DNA from: DAIDKA01 sp049792815 | Lineage (GTDB): Bacteria > Pseudomonadota > Gammaproteobacteria > Steroidobacterales > Steroidobacteraceae | Length of the DNA: 64,000 nucleotides | Reading direction: 5' to 3' | Assembly: GCA_049792815.1 (NCBI GenBank) | Contig: JBARBG010000081.1 | Location: 1-64,000 of the forward strand | Part shown: in pieces, positions 32,787 to 41,791 of the stretch | Layout of the letters: each line of letters starts with the position of its first letter | Position numbering within the stretch: position 1 is the first letter of the stretch | Notes under the pieces: model-generated | Seen by the model: the letters and a program-made list of their open reading frames with translations, nothing else | Told to the model about the DNA's origin: nothing | The model's database searches: none | Position numbers and translations under genes: made by a program

Positions 32787-34229
32787 ATGCGTGCGCAGCA
32801 CAGTGCAAGCGAGGCGCTGCAACACGCAGAATCGGCACTGCGCGGTGCACCGCATGATCCGCGCCTGCTGTTGCAGCGAGCACAGTGCCTGCTCGAACTG
32901 GGTCAAACCGCCCGGGCATGCGAGGCCGCTGCCGCGGCACAACTTTACGCGGCGACGGATGCCGCCGTACTGGATGCCATAGGCAATGTCTTAACCAGGG
33001 CAAGTGACCAGGCACGGGCGCTCGCAGCCTTCGAACAGGCGGTGGCATTGGCACCTGATGAGCCGCATTTCGCCTTCAACCGCGCGGCGGTGCGGCGCTT
33101 CCTGGGGGATCTTGACGGAGCCGAACGCGACTACGATCGGGTGATCCGCCTCAAGCCCGATGATTACGAGGCCTACCTCAATCGATCTGAATTGCGGGCG
33201 CAGAGCCCGGACCGCAACCACACGGTGGAACTGGAAGCGCGACTGTCGCGAGGTGTCAAGGGTTGGCAGGGCGAGGTGGCGCTGCGCTACGCACTGGCCA
33301 AGGAATACGAGGATCTCGCCCAGTACGAGCTGTCATTCGAGCAACTGGCGTGCGGGGCTCGAGTGCGGCGCGAGCACCTGCGGTACGACATTGCGACCGA
33401 TGTTGCCACAGTCGATTGGATCATCGAGTCATACTCGGCCGCTACGGCGTCGGCTGCCGTGAAAAGCGCTGATGACGCGCCGATCTTCATCGTTGGGCTG
33501 CCGCGCAGCGGCAGCACGCTCGTAGAGCGCATTCTCGGCAGTCATTCGACCATCCGCGCGGCTGGAGAGCTGTCGCATTTTGCATTGGCGGTGGTCGCGG
33601 CCGTGGCGGCCGGTTCCGGCGATGGCCGCGGTCCGAAGTCGCGCCGTGAGCTCGTGAAACAGTCTGCGGCAATTGATTTCGGGCGCCTCGGATCCGACTA
33701 TTTATCGCGAGTTCGCGCGGCCGGCATCACCGCCGGGCGCTTCACGGACAAGATGCCGCTGAATTATCTGTATTGCGGACTCATCCAGCGCGCGCTGCCG
33801 CAGGCGCGTATCGTACACGTGCGGCGTAGCCCGACTGCGGCCTGCTATGCAATGTTCAAAACGTTGTTCAAGGACGGTTATCCATTCTCGTATGACCTCG
33901 AAGAACTTGGGCGTTACTACATTGGGTATCGTCGCCTGATGGACCACTGGCAGGCGGCTATGCCGGGGTGCATTTACGAGTTGAGCTACGAGGCATTGAT
34001 CGCCAACCAGCGCGTTGAGACGCGGCGGCTGCTTGAGTTCTGTGGCCTCGAGTGGGAGGAGGGCTGCATGCAGTTTCATGCCAATACCACGGCTACCATG
34101 ACCGCCAGTGCCGTTCAGGTGCGCCGTCCACTTTATGCCACCGCCGTGGCGCAGTGGCGTAACTATGCGCGCCACCTCGAGCCGTTGCGGGAACAGCTTG
34201 TCGCGGCCAGCATCAATGTCGAGGAGTAA
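32787..34229 (+). CDS. TPR-sulfotransferase fusion protein
   Basis: This 480-residue protein joins tetratricopeptide repeats (about residues 1-150, with Pro-Asp-Glu-Pro-His-Phe-Ala-Phe-Asn-Arg-Ala and Lys-Pro-Asp-Asp-Tyr-Glu-Ala-Tyr-Leu-Asn) to a PAPS-type sulfotransferase domain. The 5'-phosphosulfate loop is Gly-Leu-Pro-Arg-Ser-Gly-Ser-Thr near residue 235 and the 3'-phosphate segment is Val-His-Val-Arg-Arg-Ser-Pro-Thr-Ala near 343. ATG 32787 abuts the ATPase stop directly, so it belongs to the operon. A sulfotransferase is not part of known guanidine assimilation. It may modify a carrier, a guanidino-compound or another small molecule. The target is unknown. Confidence 0.88.
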   Translation: MRAQHSASEALQHAESALRGAPHDPRLLLQRAQCLLELGQTARACEAAAAAQLYAATDAAVLDAIGNVLTRASDQARALAAFEQAVALAPDEPHFAFNRAAVRRFLGDLDGAERDYDRVIRLKPDDYEAYLNRSELRAQSPDRNHTVELEARLSRGVKGWQGEVALRYALAKEYEDLAQYELSFEQLACGARVRREHLRYDIATDVATVDWIIESYSAATASAAVKSADDAPIFIVGLPRSGSTLVERILGSHSTIRAAGELSHFALAVVAAVAAGSGDGRGPKSRRELVKQSAAIDFGRLGSDYLSRVRAAGITAGRFTDKMPLNYLYCGLIQRALPQARIVHVRRSPTAACYAMFKTLFKDGYPFSYDLEELGRYYIGYRRLMDHWQAAMPGCIYELSYEALIANQRVETRRLLEFCGLEWEEGCMQFHANTTATMTASAVQVRRPLYATAVAQWRNYARHLEPLREQLVAASINVEE

Positions 34230-34238
34230 CATTAACCC

Positions 34239-35246
34239 ATGAAGCACCATGCATTCATCGGCTGGATTGCAGCCGCCTTGACACTCATTGGCGCGCCGCA
34301 GGTCGGTGGTGCCGTGGAACGCGCGAGTCTCGGCGTAGTCAATTGGATTGGCTACGGCCCAATGTACTGTGCGGCGGCGAATGGCTCCTACCGCAAGTAT
34401 GGCTGGGATGTGAAACTGGTGACCTTCAGTGACAACTCACTGATGACCGGGGCGCTCGAGGGTGGTGAGCTCGAAGCTTCGACCCTCACTTATGACCAGG
34501 TGATCAGCTCGGCATCCAAGGGATGGAAGCTCAGGGTCGTGATGCCGCTTGATTATTCCGTCGGAGGCGACGCGATCCTCGCCAAAGTCGCAATCCGCAC
34601 CGTCAAGGACCTTAAGGGCCGTAACGTCGCCTTCCAGCCCTCGTCGCCGTCCGACTTTCTCCTGGGTTACGCGCTCGCTCAGGCCGGGCTTTCCCAGAGT
34701 GACATTCGCGCCGTCAATGCTACGCCCGAGGGCGTCGTTGCGATCATGGCCAGCGGGTCAGTAGATGCCGGGGTGACCTATGAGCCCAGCGTGTCGATGA
34801 TTCGAAAACTCGGCGGAGGCAATCAGTTTCATGTGCTGTTGTCCTCGCGCGAGGCGCGCGGGCTGATCACCGACGTGCTCGCCTTGAAGGAAAGCACTAT
34901 CGCCAAGAATCCGCAGCTCGTCCAGGCGCTGATCCGCGGCACCATGGACGGATTGGACTTCATGACCCGTGAGCCCGACAAGGCTGCCGCCCTCATCGGC
35001 CGGGCGCTTGGGCTTAGTGTTGCGGATGTCAAGGCGCAGCTGCAGAACATCGAAAACCCGCCGCTGGCGCAGCTCGGTGATGTGTTCAAGAAGGCACCTG
35101 TATTGCCGTCGTTTTATGCAAGCGGCACCATCATCGGCGGGATCCTGAAGAGAGAGGGGCAGATTCGGACGCTACCCCCGATTGAAGCAACCTACGATGC
35201 TTCCTTCATTGCCGCGCTGCAGGCACACCCAGGAGATCTGCGATGA
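34239..35246 (+). CDS. ABC transporter substrate-binding protein (NitT/TauT family) 2
   Basis: This 335-residue exported protein is a second NitT/TauT-type binding protein in the same operon, divergent from the first. It has a signal peptide to about residue 24, then Leu-Gly-Val-Val-Asn-Trp-Ile-Gly-Tyr-Gly-Pro-Met-Tyr and Tyr-Arg-Lys-Tyr-Gly-Trp-Asp-Val, matching the mature start of the first copy in layout. No second permease or ATPase follows, so it probably shares the single importer and widens its substrate range. It overlaps the desaturase-like gene by four bases. Confidence 0.92.
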   Translation: MKHHAFIGWIAAALTLIGAPQVGGAVERASLGVVNWIGYGPMYCAAANGSYRKYGWDVKLVTFSDNSLMTGALEGGELEASTLTYDQVISSASKGWKLRVVMPLDYSVGGDAILAKVAIRTVKDLKGRNVAFQPSSPSDFLLGYALAQAGLSQSDIRAVNATPEGVVAIMASGSVDAGVTYEPSVSMIRKLGGGNQFHVLLSSREARGLITDVLALKESTIAKNPQLVQALIRGTMDGLDFMTREPDKAAALIGRALGLSVADVKAQLQNIENPPLAQLGDVFKKAPVLPSFYASGTIIGGILKREGQIRTLPPIEATYDASFIAALQAHPGDLR

Positions 35247-36244
35247 GTGGGCTATTTCGCAGGAAGGGCGCTTGGCCCAATGCAGTCATGATTGCCTACA
35301 CACTTGGCGGCTGGGCGCTCGGAGTGTGGCTGCTCACGCGCCCCGAGTTCCTCCTGAATATCGCCGGCGTGCTCCTCACGGCACATACGCTCGTTTGTTC
35401 CGGTTACATGATTCATGAATGCGCGCATCAGAATGTGTTCGCACGCATTGCTTCCAACGATCGGCTCGGAATGCTGATGGGCTGGTTGAACGGGGCATGC
35501 GTGGCCGATTATCAGAGGCTCAAGATGAAGCACCTGCGCCATCACACCGATCGGCTGGACGTTGTGACCTTCGACTACCGCGCCGTCCTCAAGCGGGCAC
35601 CGCCGTGGATTCGCCGTGCGGTGCTGGCGCTCGAGTGGGCTTATTTCCCGGTCGTGGAGTTCATGATGCGCGTCATGGTCGTTGTGGCACCTTGGTACGA
35701 CGGAACCGTTCGTGAACGGGTGCGCACGGTGACCCTGATGGCGGTGCGGGTGGCGTTATGGGTTGCACTGGCGCTGGTATCGGTGAAGGCACTGGTGCTG
35801 TATGGCGTCTCCTATCTCATATTCCTGCACGTGCTGCGTTTCATGGACGCCTTCCAGCACACTTATGACGTGTTTCCGTCGCGATCGCTGTCTGCGGCGC
35901 CGCCCGATCCGCGTCGCACGCGCCGCTACGAGTACGAGAACACCTACTCGAACCTGTTGGCGACCCGTCGGACCTGGCTCAATCTGCTGGTGCTGAATTT
36001 CCCCTACCACAATGCGCATCACACCAAGACCGGCGTGCCGTGGTATGAGCTGCCGGCTCTGCACCGTGAACTCTACGGCGAGCATGATCCGCAGGTCATA
36101 CCCTCTCGCAGCTTGATCGTGAATTACCACCGTCACCGGGTAGCGCGCGTCCTGGCAGAGGATTACGGTTCGGTGGCCCACGGGCAGCAGCGCGCCAGCG
36201 GCTTTCTCGGGGCGGTGGGCGTCTCGTTCCTGACGGCCGTATGA
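35243..36244 (+). CDS. Membrane fatty-acid desaturase/hydroxylase-like di-iron enzyme
   Basis: This 333-residue integral membrane protein of the desaturase/hydroxylase superfamily has all three histidine clusters: His-Glu-Cys-Ala-His near residue 60, His-Leu-Arg-His-His near 95, and His-Asn-Ala-His-His near 258. An extra Gln-His-Thr-Tyr-Asp precedes the last. Hydrophobic segments at about 15-35, 40-55, 115-150 and 170-200 fit the fold. The cluster set is complete, so an oxygen-dependent C-H oxidation is likely. Four-base overlaps on both sides tie it to the guanidine operon, where such an enzyme is not standard. It might hydroxylate an alkyl side chain of a guanidino compound and so release guanidine, which is a hypothesis. 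Confidence 0.88.
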   Translation: MSGLFRRKGAWPNAVMIAYTLGGWALGVWLLTRPEFLLNIAGVLLTAHTLVCSGYMIHECAHQNVFARIASNDRLGMLMGWLNGACVADYQRLKMKHLRHHTDRLDVVTFDYRAVLKRAPPWIRRAVLALEWAYFPVVEFMMRVMVVVAPWYDGTVRERVRTVTLMAVRVALWVALALVSVKALVLYGVSYLIFLHVLRFMDAFQHTYDVFPSRSLSAAPPDPRRTRRYEYENTYSNLLATRRTWLNLLVLNFPYHNAHHTKTGVPWYELPALHRELYGEHDPQVIPSRSLIVNYHRHRVARVLAEDYGSVAHGQQRASGFLGAVGVSFLTAV

Positions 36245-36894
36245 GCGCTGCGGGTGCAACCGCGCTCATTGTGATCGACATGCAGCGCGACTTCCTCGAC
36301 CCGCGCGGCTACATTGGCCACAGTGGCGTCGATGTCGGCATACTGCGCGCCGCCATCCCCAATGTGCGGCGGCTGCTCGATGCCGCGCGCTCCGCCGATA
36401 TTCATGTGGTTCACACCCGCGAAGGGCATCGCCGGGATCTGGCCGATCTCAACCCCGCCAAGGCCCGGCGTGCCGCTCGCGTTGGTGCGGCGATCGGCAG
36501 TCAGGGCCCGCTCGGTCGGCTGCTGGTGCGCGGAGAGCAGGGGCACGGGATCATCGATGAACTGTTACCTCTGCCCGCGGAGGTCGTTATCGACAAGCCG
36601 GGGTTTGGCGCCTTCTATGCGACGGATCTGGAGCTCGTGCTGCGCGCCTGGGGAGTGACATCATTGACGTTGGCTGGAGTCACGACTGATATTTGCGTGC
36701 ACTCGACGCTGCGCGAGGCGGTCGACCGCGGCTTCGAGTGTCAAACCGTTGGCGACGCATGCGCGGCGGCCGATAGCTCGATCCATGAGGCGATGCTTCG
36801 CTGCATCGCGGGCGAGGGTGGGATACTGGGTCGGGTCGTGAGCACCACTGAGGCAGTGGCAGCGTGGGGCCGCGATTCTCGCAGCGGTACCTGA
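36241..36894 (+). CDS. Isochorismatase-family cysteine hydrolase, biuret-amidohydrolase-like
   Basis: This 217-residue Cys hydrolase has an intact catalytic triad: Asp13 in Val-Ile-Asp-Met-Gln-Arg-Asp-Phe, Lys119 in Ile-Asp-Lys-Pro-Gly-Phe-Gly, and Cys152 in Thr-Thr-Asp-Ile-Cys-Val-His-Ser. Segments such as His-Thr-Arg-Glu-Gly-His-Arg-Arg-Asp-Leu-Ala-Asp-Leu and Ala-Thr-Asp-Leu-Glu-Leu-Val-Leu recall biuret and triuret hydrolases from memory of those families. Biuret hydrolase yields allophanate, which the allophanate hydrolase of this operon consumes. It starts inside the desaturase-like stop (ATGA) and is the last gene of the operon. Substrate is inferred, not proven. Confidence 0.88.
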   Translation: MSAAGATALIVIDMQRDFLDPRGYIGHSGVDVGILRAAIPNVRRLLDAARSADIHVVHTREGHRRDLADLNPAKARRAARVGAAIGSQGPLGRLLVRGEQGHGIIDELLPLPAEVVIDKPGFGAFYATDLELVLRAWGVTSLTLAGVTTDICVHSTLREAVDRGFECQTVGDACAAADSSIHEAMLRCIAGEGGILGRVVSTTEAVAAWGRDSRSGT

Positions 36895-36921
36895 ACCCTG
36901 CCACTGCGTCCGAGGCGTGGA

Positions 36922-37671
36922 CTATTGCAGCGTAAAGACCAGCGTGGAATTGAATTCGTCGCGATCAGCCAGTACGGGGGATTCGGCCGGCGTGACGTAT
37001 TCGACAGCCAGCACGTACAGCCCGCGCCGATCAAGCGGCACCTTCGCGACGCCTGACGCATCGGTCGGCACGGACTTCGCATCCTTAGGGTCCATTACGG
37101 TGACGCCGTCGAGAATCCGCACTTTCGCGTCTGTGACGGGCTTACCGCGCAGCTGCACACGCACTTGCAGCGCCTTGCCTCCCGCAAGCGTAAAGGGGTC
37201 CTCGAGGGCAACAAGTTCCAGTTCCTGTCCGAGCACGCGGGTATACGCGCCAGGACCCATGAGCGTTTTCGCGAACTTCGCAACCCAGCGGGTATTGGTG
37301 CCTTGCGGAATCAGGCGCCGACTGACATTGCGGGATCCTTGTGGCGTGGCGAGCCAATACCCATTGTCATAGCTGGCCGCCATAACGGCATTGGGGCCTG
37401 GCGGATCAAATGGCGGCGTGAGCAGGCTGTTGTTGGATTTTTGCTCAGTGAAGGGGGCCGTCTGCAGCGATGCTGTGCCCTTGTCCCCGATGACTTCAAC
37501 ATAGGCAAGGCGTTGCACCACGGGAAGGTCGCGGCGATTGGTTTCACCGAAAAATATCGTCGCAACGAGCTGTGATCCGCTCGGTGCGCTTGTCAGCCAC
37601 AAATCGTGCGCCGGAAGGTTCCCCGCAAACCCAGCGACGGACACACCCAATAGCAGTGCCCTGATGTTCAT
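36922..37671 (-). CDS. Exported DUF4198-family protein
   Basis: This 249-residue exported protein has a signal peptide ending near Pro-Ala-His and the mature start His-Asp-Leu-Trp-Leu typical of DUF4198 proteins, some of which accompany nickel or cobalt uptake. An Ig-like C-terminal region (Val-Pro-Leu-Asp-Arg-Arg-Gly-Leu-Tyr-Val-Leu-Ala) follows. ATG 37671 has GGAG seven bases upstream. It converges on the biuret-hydrolase-like gene with 27 bases between and is on the opposite strand to the guanidine operon. A metal-uptake role is only a family-level suggestion. Confidence 0.75.
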   Translation of the reverse strand: MNIRALLLGVSVAGFAGNLPAHDLWLTSAPSGSQLVATIFFGETNRRDLPVVQRLAYVEVIGDKGTASLQTAPFTEQKSNNSLLTPPFDPPGPNAVMAASYDNGYWLATPQGSRNVSRRLIPQGTNTRWVAKFAKTLMGPGAYTRVLGQELELVALEDPFTLAGGKALQVRVQLRGKPVTDAKVRILDGVTVMDPKDAKSVPTDASGVAKVPLDRRGLYVLAVEYVTPAESPVLADRDEFNSTLVFTLQ

Positions 37672-37833
37672 CGTTAGCTCCGAATTCGTGACGGTCCGAG
37701 GGTATCCGGCGCCATCATAGTCCCTAAACAACGAGTGGGTGGTGGCCGCCAAGACCGAGCTATCGCCTTAGGGCGATGGACGCGTCAGGCGTAAGTCGTT
37801 GATTGCATGGCTGCCCAGGTTGGAGTCGGGAGT

Positions 37834-39861
37834 CTACGCAGGGACGCGCGAACGCCCCGCGATCCGATTTTGTGCTCCGCCTGGAGCAACGCCTGCGACG
37901 ACGGCGTCTTCGATCGCTCCCTGAAACTGGGAATTGTAGAGCGCGTAGTACCGCCCCCGTGTGGCAAGCAGCTGCGCATGGCTGCCTTGCTCGACAATCG
38001 CGCCGTTCTCCATGACGAGAATCACATCGGCATCGCGAATGGTGGACAATCGATGCGCGATGACAAAGCTGGTCCGGTCGGATCGCAGGTTATTCATGGC
38101 CCGCTGGACCAAGACCTCGGTGCGCGTGTCAACGGAGCTCGTGGCCTCATCCAGAATCAGCAAGGCCGGATTGGCGAGGAATGCCCGAGCAATTGTCAGT
38201 AGCTGCTTTTCACCGGCGCTGACATTGCTGGCCTCCTCATCGATCACAGTCTCATAGCCCTTTGGCAGCGACTGCACGAATCGATCAACGTAGGTTGCCC
38301 TGGCGGCCGCGTGTATCTCGTCTTCGCTGGCCGTAGGCCGACCGTAAGCGATATTGTCCCGGATCGTGCCATGGAATAGCCAAGTATCCTGCAGCACCAT
38401 ACCGATATTGGCGCGCAGTATCGCGCGGGGCACTTTGCTGATGTCTACGCCATCCAGAGTTATCCGTCCGGAATCAAGCTCGTAGAAACGCATGATCAAG
38501 TTGACGAGCGTCGTCTTGCCGGCACCGGTGGGGCCCACGATGGCAACCGTATGTCCGGGTTCAGCGATGAGCGATAGATCGCTGATCAGCGGCTTGGCGG
38601 CATCGTAGGCGAATGCAACACGTTCGAACTCGACCCGCCCACGCGTCGGCTGGAGCACGCCGGTCGCTTCCGCTGAGGTTTCCGGAGCGTCTAGCAATTC
38701 GAATACCCGTTCTGCCGAGGCAACGCCGGACTGCAGCAAATTGGCCATGGCAGCCAGCTGCGTCAGCGGCATGGTAAACATCCGTGAATACTGGATGAAG
38801 GCCTGCACATCACCCAAATTCAGCGCACCACTGGCCACGCGCAGACCGCCCACCACCGCAATCACGGCATAGTTCAGATTTCCGACGAACATCATTGCCG
38901 GCATGATCAGGCCCGAAATGAACTGGCCGCCGAAGCTGGCGAGAAACATCTCCTGATTCTTCTCTGCGAACCTGGCTTCGACCTGGGCGCTGCGGCCAAA
39001 CACCTTGACCAGGGTATGTCCGCTGAACGCCTCCTCAATCTGCGCGTTGAGCTGCCCGGTGTTCTTCCACTGATTCATGAACTGCTTTTGCGACCGCTTG
39101 GCGATGGTCGCAGTGACCACCATCGAGATCGGGATCGTCACCAAGGCGATGATCGAGAGAACCGGCGAGACCCAGAACATCATGACCGTCACGCCCACGA
39201 CCGTGAGCAGGGAGGTGAGCACCTGGCTCATAGTCTGCTGCAGGGACTGCGACACATTGTCGATGTCACTGGTTACCCGACTGAGTATTTCGCCTCGGGC
39301 CATCGAGTCCAGATAGCTCAACGGCAAACGGTGAATCTTGGCTTCGACCTCATTGCGCATGTCGTAGATGGCGCGTTGAACCGCACCGTTGAGCAGGTAG
39401 CCTTGCATCCAAAGCACAAATGCAGAAGCCAGATAAAGTCCGATCGCCAGCATCAAAACCTGCGCCAGATGCGCAAAGTCGATTCCGCGGCCCGGCACCA
39501 CATTCAGTCGCCGGACAATGTTCGCCGTTGTCGATTGGCCGGACGCTTCCAGACTCGCGATCGCTTGCGCCTTGGTAAGCTGCGTGGACAAGTGCTGCCC
39601 AACGACCCCGGTGAATATGATATCCGTACCGCGGCCCAGGATCTTCGGACCCACCACGCTCATCAAAATTCCGGAAATCGCAAGCAGGACCACGGCGATC
39701 AGTGTCGGACGCTCCGACCTCAGGTGGCCTAGCAAACGTCTCAATGACGGACCAAAACTGACGGATTTCTCGGTTGGACGTGGGCCGCCGAACATTCGCG
39801 GCCCCCCCGCAGGGGGAGCATATTTCGGGCGCTCCGCGGACTTCGGTGCCGGGGTACTCAT
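37834..39861 (-). CDS. ABC exporter half-transporter, subunit with canonical Walker B
   Basis: This 675-residue half-transporter has a six-helix membrane domain after a Pro-rich N-terminal extension and a C-terminal ATPase: Walker A Gly-Pro-Thr-Gly-Ala-Gly-Lys-Thr-Thr, signature Val-Ser-Ala-Gly-Glu-Lys-Gln (non-canonical), Walker B Leu-Leu-Ile-Leu-Asp-Glu-Ala-Thr-Ser (canonical Glu). ATG 39861 has GGAGGAGG four bases upstream and overlaps the partner stop by four bases. With the adjacent gene it should form a heterodimeric exporter of lipids, drugs or peptides. Only one of the two ATP sites would be fully competent: this Walker B with the partner signature. Confidence 0.92.
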   Translation of the reverse strand: MSTPAPKSAERPKYAPPAGGPRMFGGPRPTEKSVSFGPSLRRLLGHLRSERPTLIAVVLLAISGILMSVVGPKILGRGTDIIFTGVVGQHLSTQLTKAQAIASLEASGQSTTANIVRRLNVVPGRGIDFAHLAQVLMLAIGLYLASAFVLWMQGYLLNGAVQRAIYDMRNEVEAKIHRLPLSYLDSMARGEILSRVTSDIDNVSQSLQQTMSQVLTSLLTVVGVTVMMFWVSPVLSIIALVTIPISMVVTATIAKRSQKQFMNQWKNTGQLNAQIEEAFSGHTLVKVFGRSAQVEARFAEKNQEMFLASFGGQFISGLIMPAMMFVGNLNYAVIAVVGGLRVASGALNLGDVQAFIQYSRMFTMPLTQLAAMANLLQSGVASAERVFELLDAPETSAEATGVLQPTRGRVEFERVAFAYDAAKPLISDLSLIAEPGHTVAIVGPTGAGKTTLVNLIMRFYELDSGRITLDGVDISKVPRAILRANIGMVLQDTWLFHGTIRDNIAYGRPTASEDEIHAAARATYVDRFVQSLPKGYETVIDEEASNVSAGEKQLLTIARAFLANPALLILDEATSSVDTRTEVLVQRAMNNLRSDRTSFVIAHRLSTIRDADVILVMENGAIVEQGSHAQLLATRGRYYALYNSQFQGAIEDAVVAGVAPGGAQNRIAGRSRVPA

Positions 39862-41591
39862 GCTGCCTCCTCCGCGCTGAGCTGGGAGTCGACTATCTCG
39901 GCGTACGTGGCGCAACTGGCCAGCAGGACCTCATGCGGCCCATCGCCAGCGACCAGCCCGGCTTCCAGGACGACTATATGATCCGCGGCCGCTATGGTGG
40001 CGACACGCTGACTGACGACGATCAATGCCGCTTGGCGCGTTTCCGCCTTGAGCGCCGCGCGCAAACGAGCGTCGGTCGCGACATCCAGCGCGGAGAACGA
40101 ATCGTCAAAAATGTAAATGGCGGGCCTTCTGACCAAGGCGCGCGCAATGGCCAGCCTCTGTCGCTGTCCGCCAGAAACGTTCGATCCGCCCTGCGCGATC
40201 ACTGCCTCTAGTTCACCGGGCATCGCTCGGACGAAGTCCGCAGCCTGGGCGACCTCGAGCGCGTGCCACAGTTCGGCATCGGTCGCGTCCGGCTTTCCGT
40301 ATCGCAGATTGCTGGCCACGGTGCCGCTGAAGAGATAGGCCTTCTGAGGGACCAATCCGATCTTGTCACCCAGCGCCTGTGGATCGATGTTGCGCACGTC
40401 CACACCGTCGACCAGGACTTCGCCGCCCGTGACATCGAATAACCTTGAGATCAGGGAGACCAGGGTGGTTTTTCCAGTGCCTGTCGAACCGATGATTGCG
40501 GTGGTCTCCCCGGGCCTGGCCATAAAGGAGATATCACTCAGGACCGGCAGATCCGCGCCCGGGTACGTGAATTGTGCGTGCCGCACCTCCACCGTGCATG
40601 CACCCGCGCATACCGCCTGCGGATGAGCCGACGGCACCACACTGGGCGGCGTACGCAAGACTTCCTGAATTCGCTCGGCGCAAACGATCGCACGGGGCGC
40701 CATCATCAACAGGAAGGTCGCCATCATCACGGACATCAGAATCTGGACCAGATAGGTCAGGAACGCAGTCATGGTGCCGATTTGCATATGCCCGGCGGCG
40801 ATACGTTCGGCTCCGAACCAGATGACCCCTACGCTGAAGACGTTCATGATCAGTGAGACAATCGGGAAGAACGACGCCATCCAACGTCCGGCCGATGTGG
40901 CCACCGCAGTGACATCCCCATTGGCGCGCGCAAATCGCTCCTGTTCGTAAGGCTCGCGAACGAATGCGCGTACGACCCGGATGCCGGTGATTTGCTCGCG
41001 CAGCACCCGGTTCACCACATCGATGCGGCTTTGCAGCATGCGAAACAGTGGGCCCATTTTCACGACCACTACGCTGATCGGGACCGCCAGAACCGGCACG
41101 GCAACCACGACCAGCCACGACAGGCCCGAGTCCTCGCGTACCGCCATAATGACGCCACCAATCATGGTGATTGGCGCGGAGACCAGCATGGTGCACGACA
41201 TCAGCACCAGCATTTGCACCTGCTGAACATCATTGGTGTTGCGGGTGATCAGCGATGGCGCGCCGAAATTGTTGAGTTCCCGCCCCGAGAACGCCAGCAC
41301 CTGCCCAAAGATCGCGCGGCGCAAGTCACGACCGAAGCTCATGGCCGCTTTGGCACCGAAATATACCGAAGTTATCGCGCATAGCCCTTGCAGTGCGCTC
41401 ACCGCCAACATCCACCCACCGGTACGCCAAATGAAACCGATGTTGCCTTTCGCGAGCCCCTGGTCGATGAGCGCGGCATTCAAGGTCGGTAGGTACAGGG
41501 AGGCCATCGTGCTGGCCAGGGACAGCAGCAGAACCAACGACAGGAAGCCGCGGTAGGGAGCCAGAAACACGCGCATCGTGCGGATCAGCAT
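39858..41591 (-). CDS. ABC exporter half-transporter, partner subunit
   Basis: This 577-residue half-transporter is the first gene of the pair. It has six membrane segments, Walker A Gly-Ser-Thr-Gly-Thr-Gly-Lys-Thr-Thr, a canonical signature Val-Ser-Gly-Gly-Gln-Arg-Gln-Arg, and Walker B Ile-Tyr-Ile-Phe-Asp-Asp-Ser-Phe-Ser, where the catalytic Glu is replaced by Asp. The degenerate Walker B here and the altered signature in the partner complement each other, as in known heterodimeric exporters with one inactive ATP site. Four-base overlap with the partner indicates co-translation. Substrate unknown. Confidence 0.92.
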   Translation of the reverse strand: MLIRTMRVFLAPYRGFLSLVLLLSLASTMASLYLPTLNAALIDQGLAKGNIGFIWRTGGWMLAVSALQGLCAITSVYFGAKAAMSFGRDLRRAIFGQVLAFSGRELNNFGAPSLITRNTNDVQQVQMLVLMSCTMLVSAPITMIGGVIMAVREDSGLSWLVVVAVPVLAVPISVVVVKMGPLFRMLQSRIDVVNRVLREQITGIRVVRAFVREPYEQERFARANGDVTAVATSAGRWMASFFPIVSLIMNVFSVGVIWFGAERIAAGHMQIGTMTAFLTYLVQILMSVMMATFLLMMAPRAIVCAERIQEVLRTPPSVVPSAHPQAVCAGACTVEVRHAQFTYPGADLPVLSDISFMARPGETTAIIGSTGTGKTTLVSLISRLFDVTGGEVLVDGVDVRNIDPQALGDKIGLVPQKAYLFSGTVASNLRYGKPDATDAELWHALEVAQAADFVRAMPGELEAVIAQGGSNVSGGQRQRLAIARALVRRPAIYIFDDSFSALDVATDARLRAALKAETRQAALIVVSQRVATIAAADHIVVLEAGLVAGDGPHEVLLASCATYAEIVDSQLSAEEAA

Positions 41592-41791
41592 GTGGGGCCT
41601 TTCTGAAGGGTTAGAGACCTGACAACGAGCACTGCCGTCGGGCGGCTATACGATTTTCTTGAGATCTGACTCGTATCGCTGGCCAGTCTAGCAGCGCAGT
41701 TCCGTCCTCGCGGCCTGCCTACGCTGTTGACGCATGGGCCGCCGAAATATTGTATGCGCGGTTCAACGGTCGCCGCGGACACACTCCCGGC

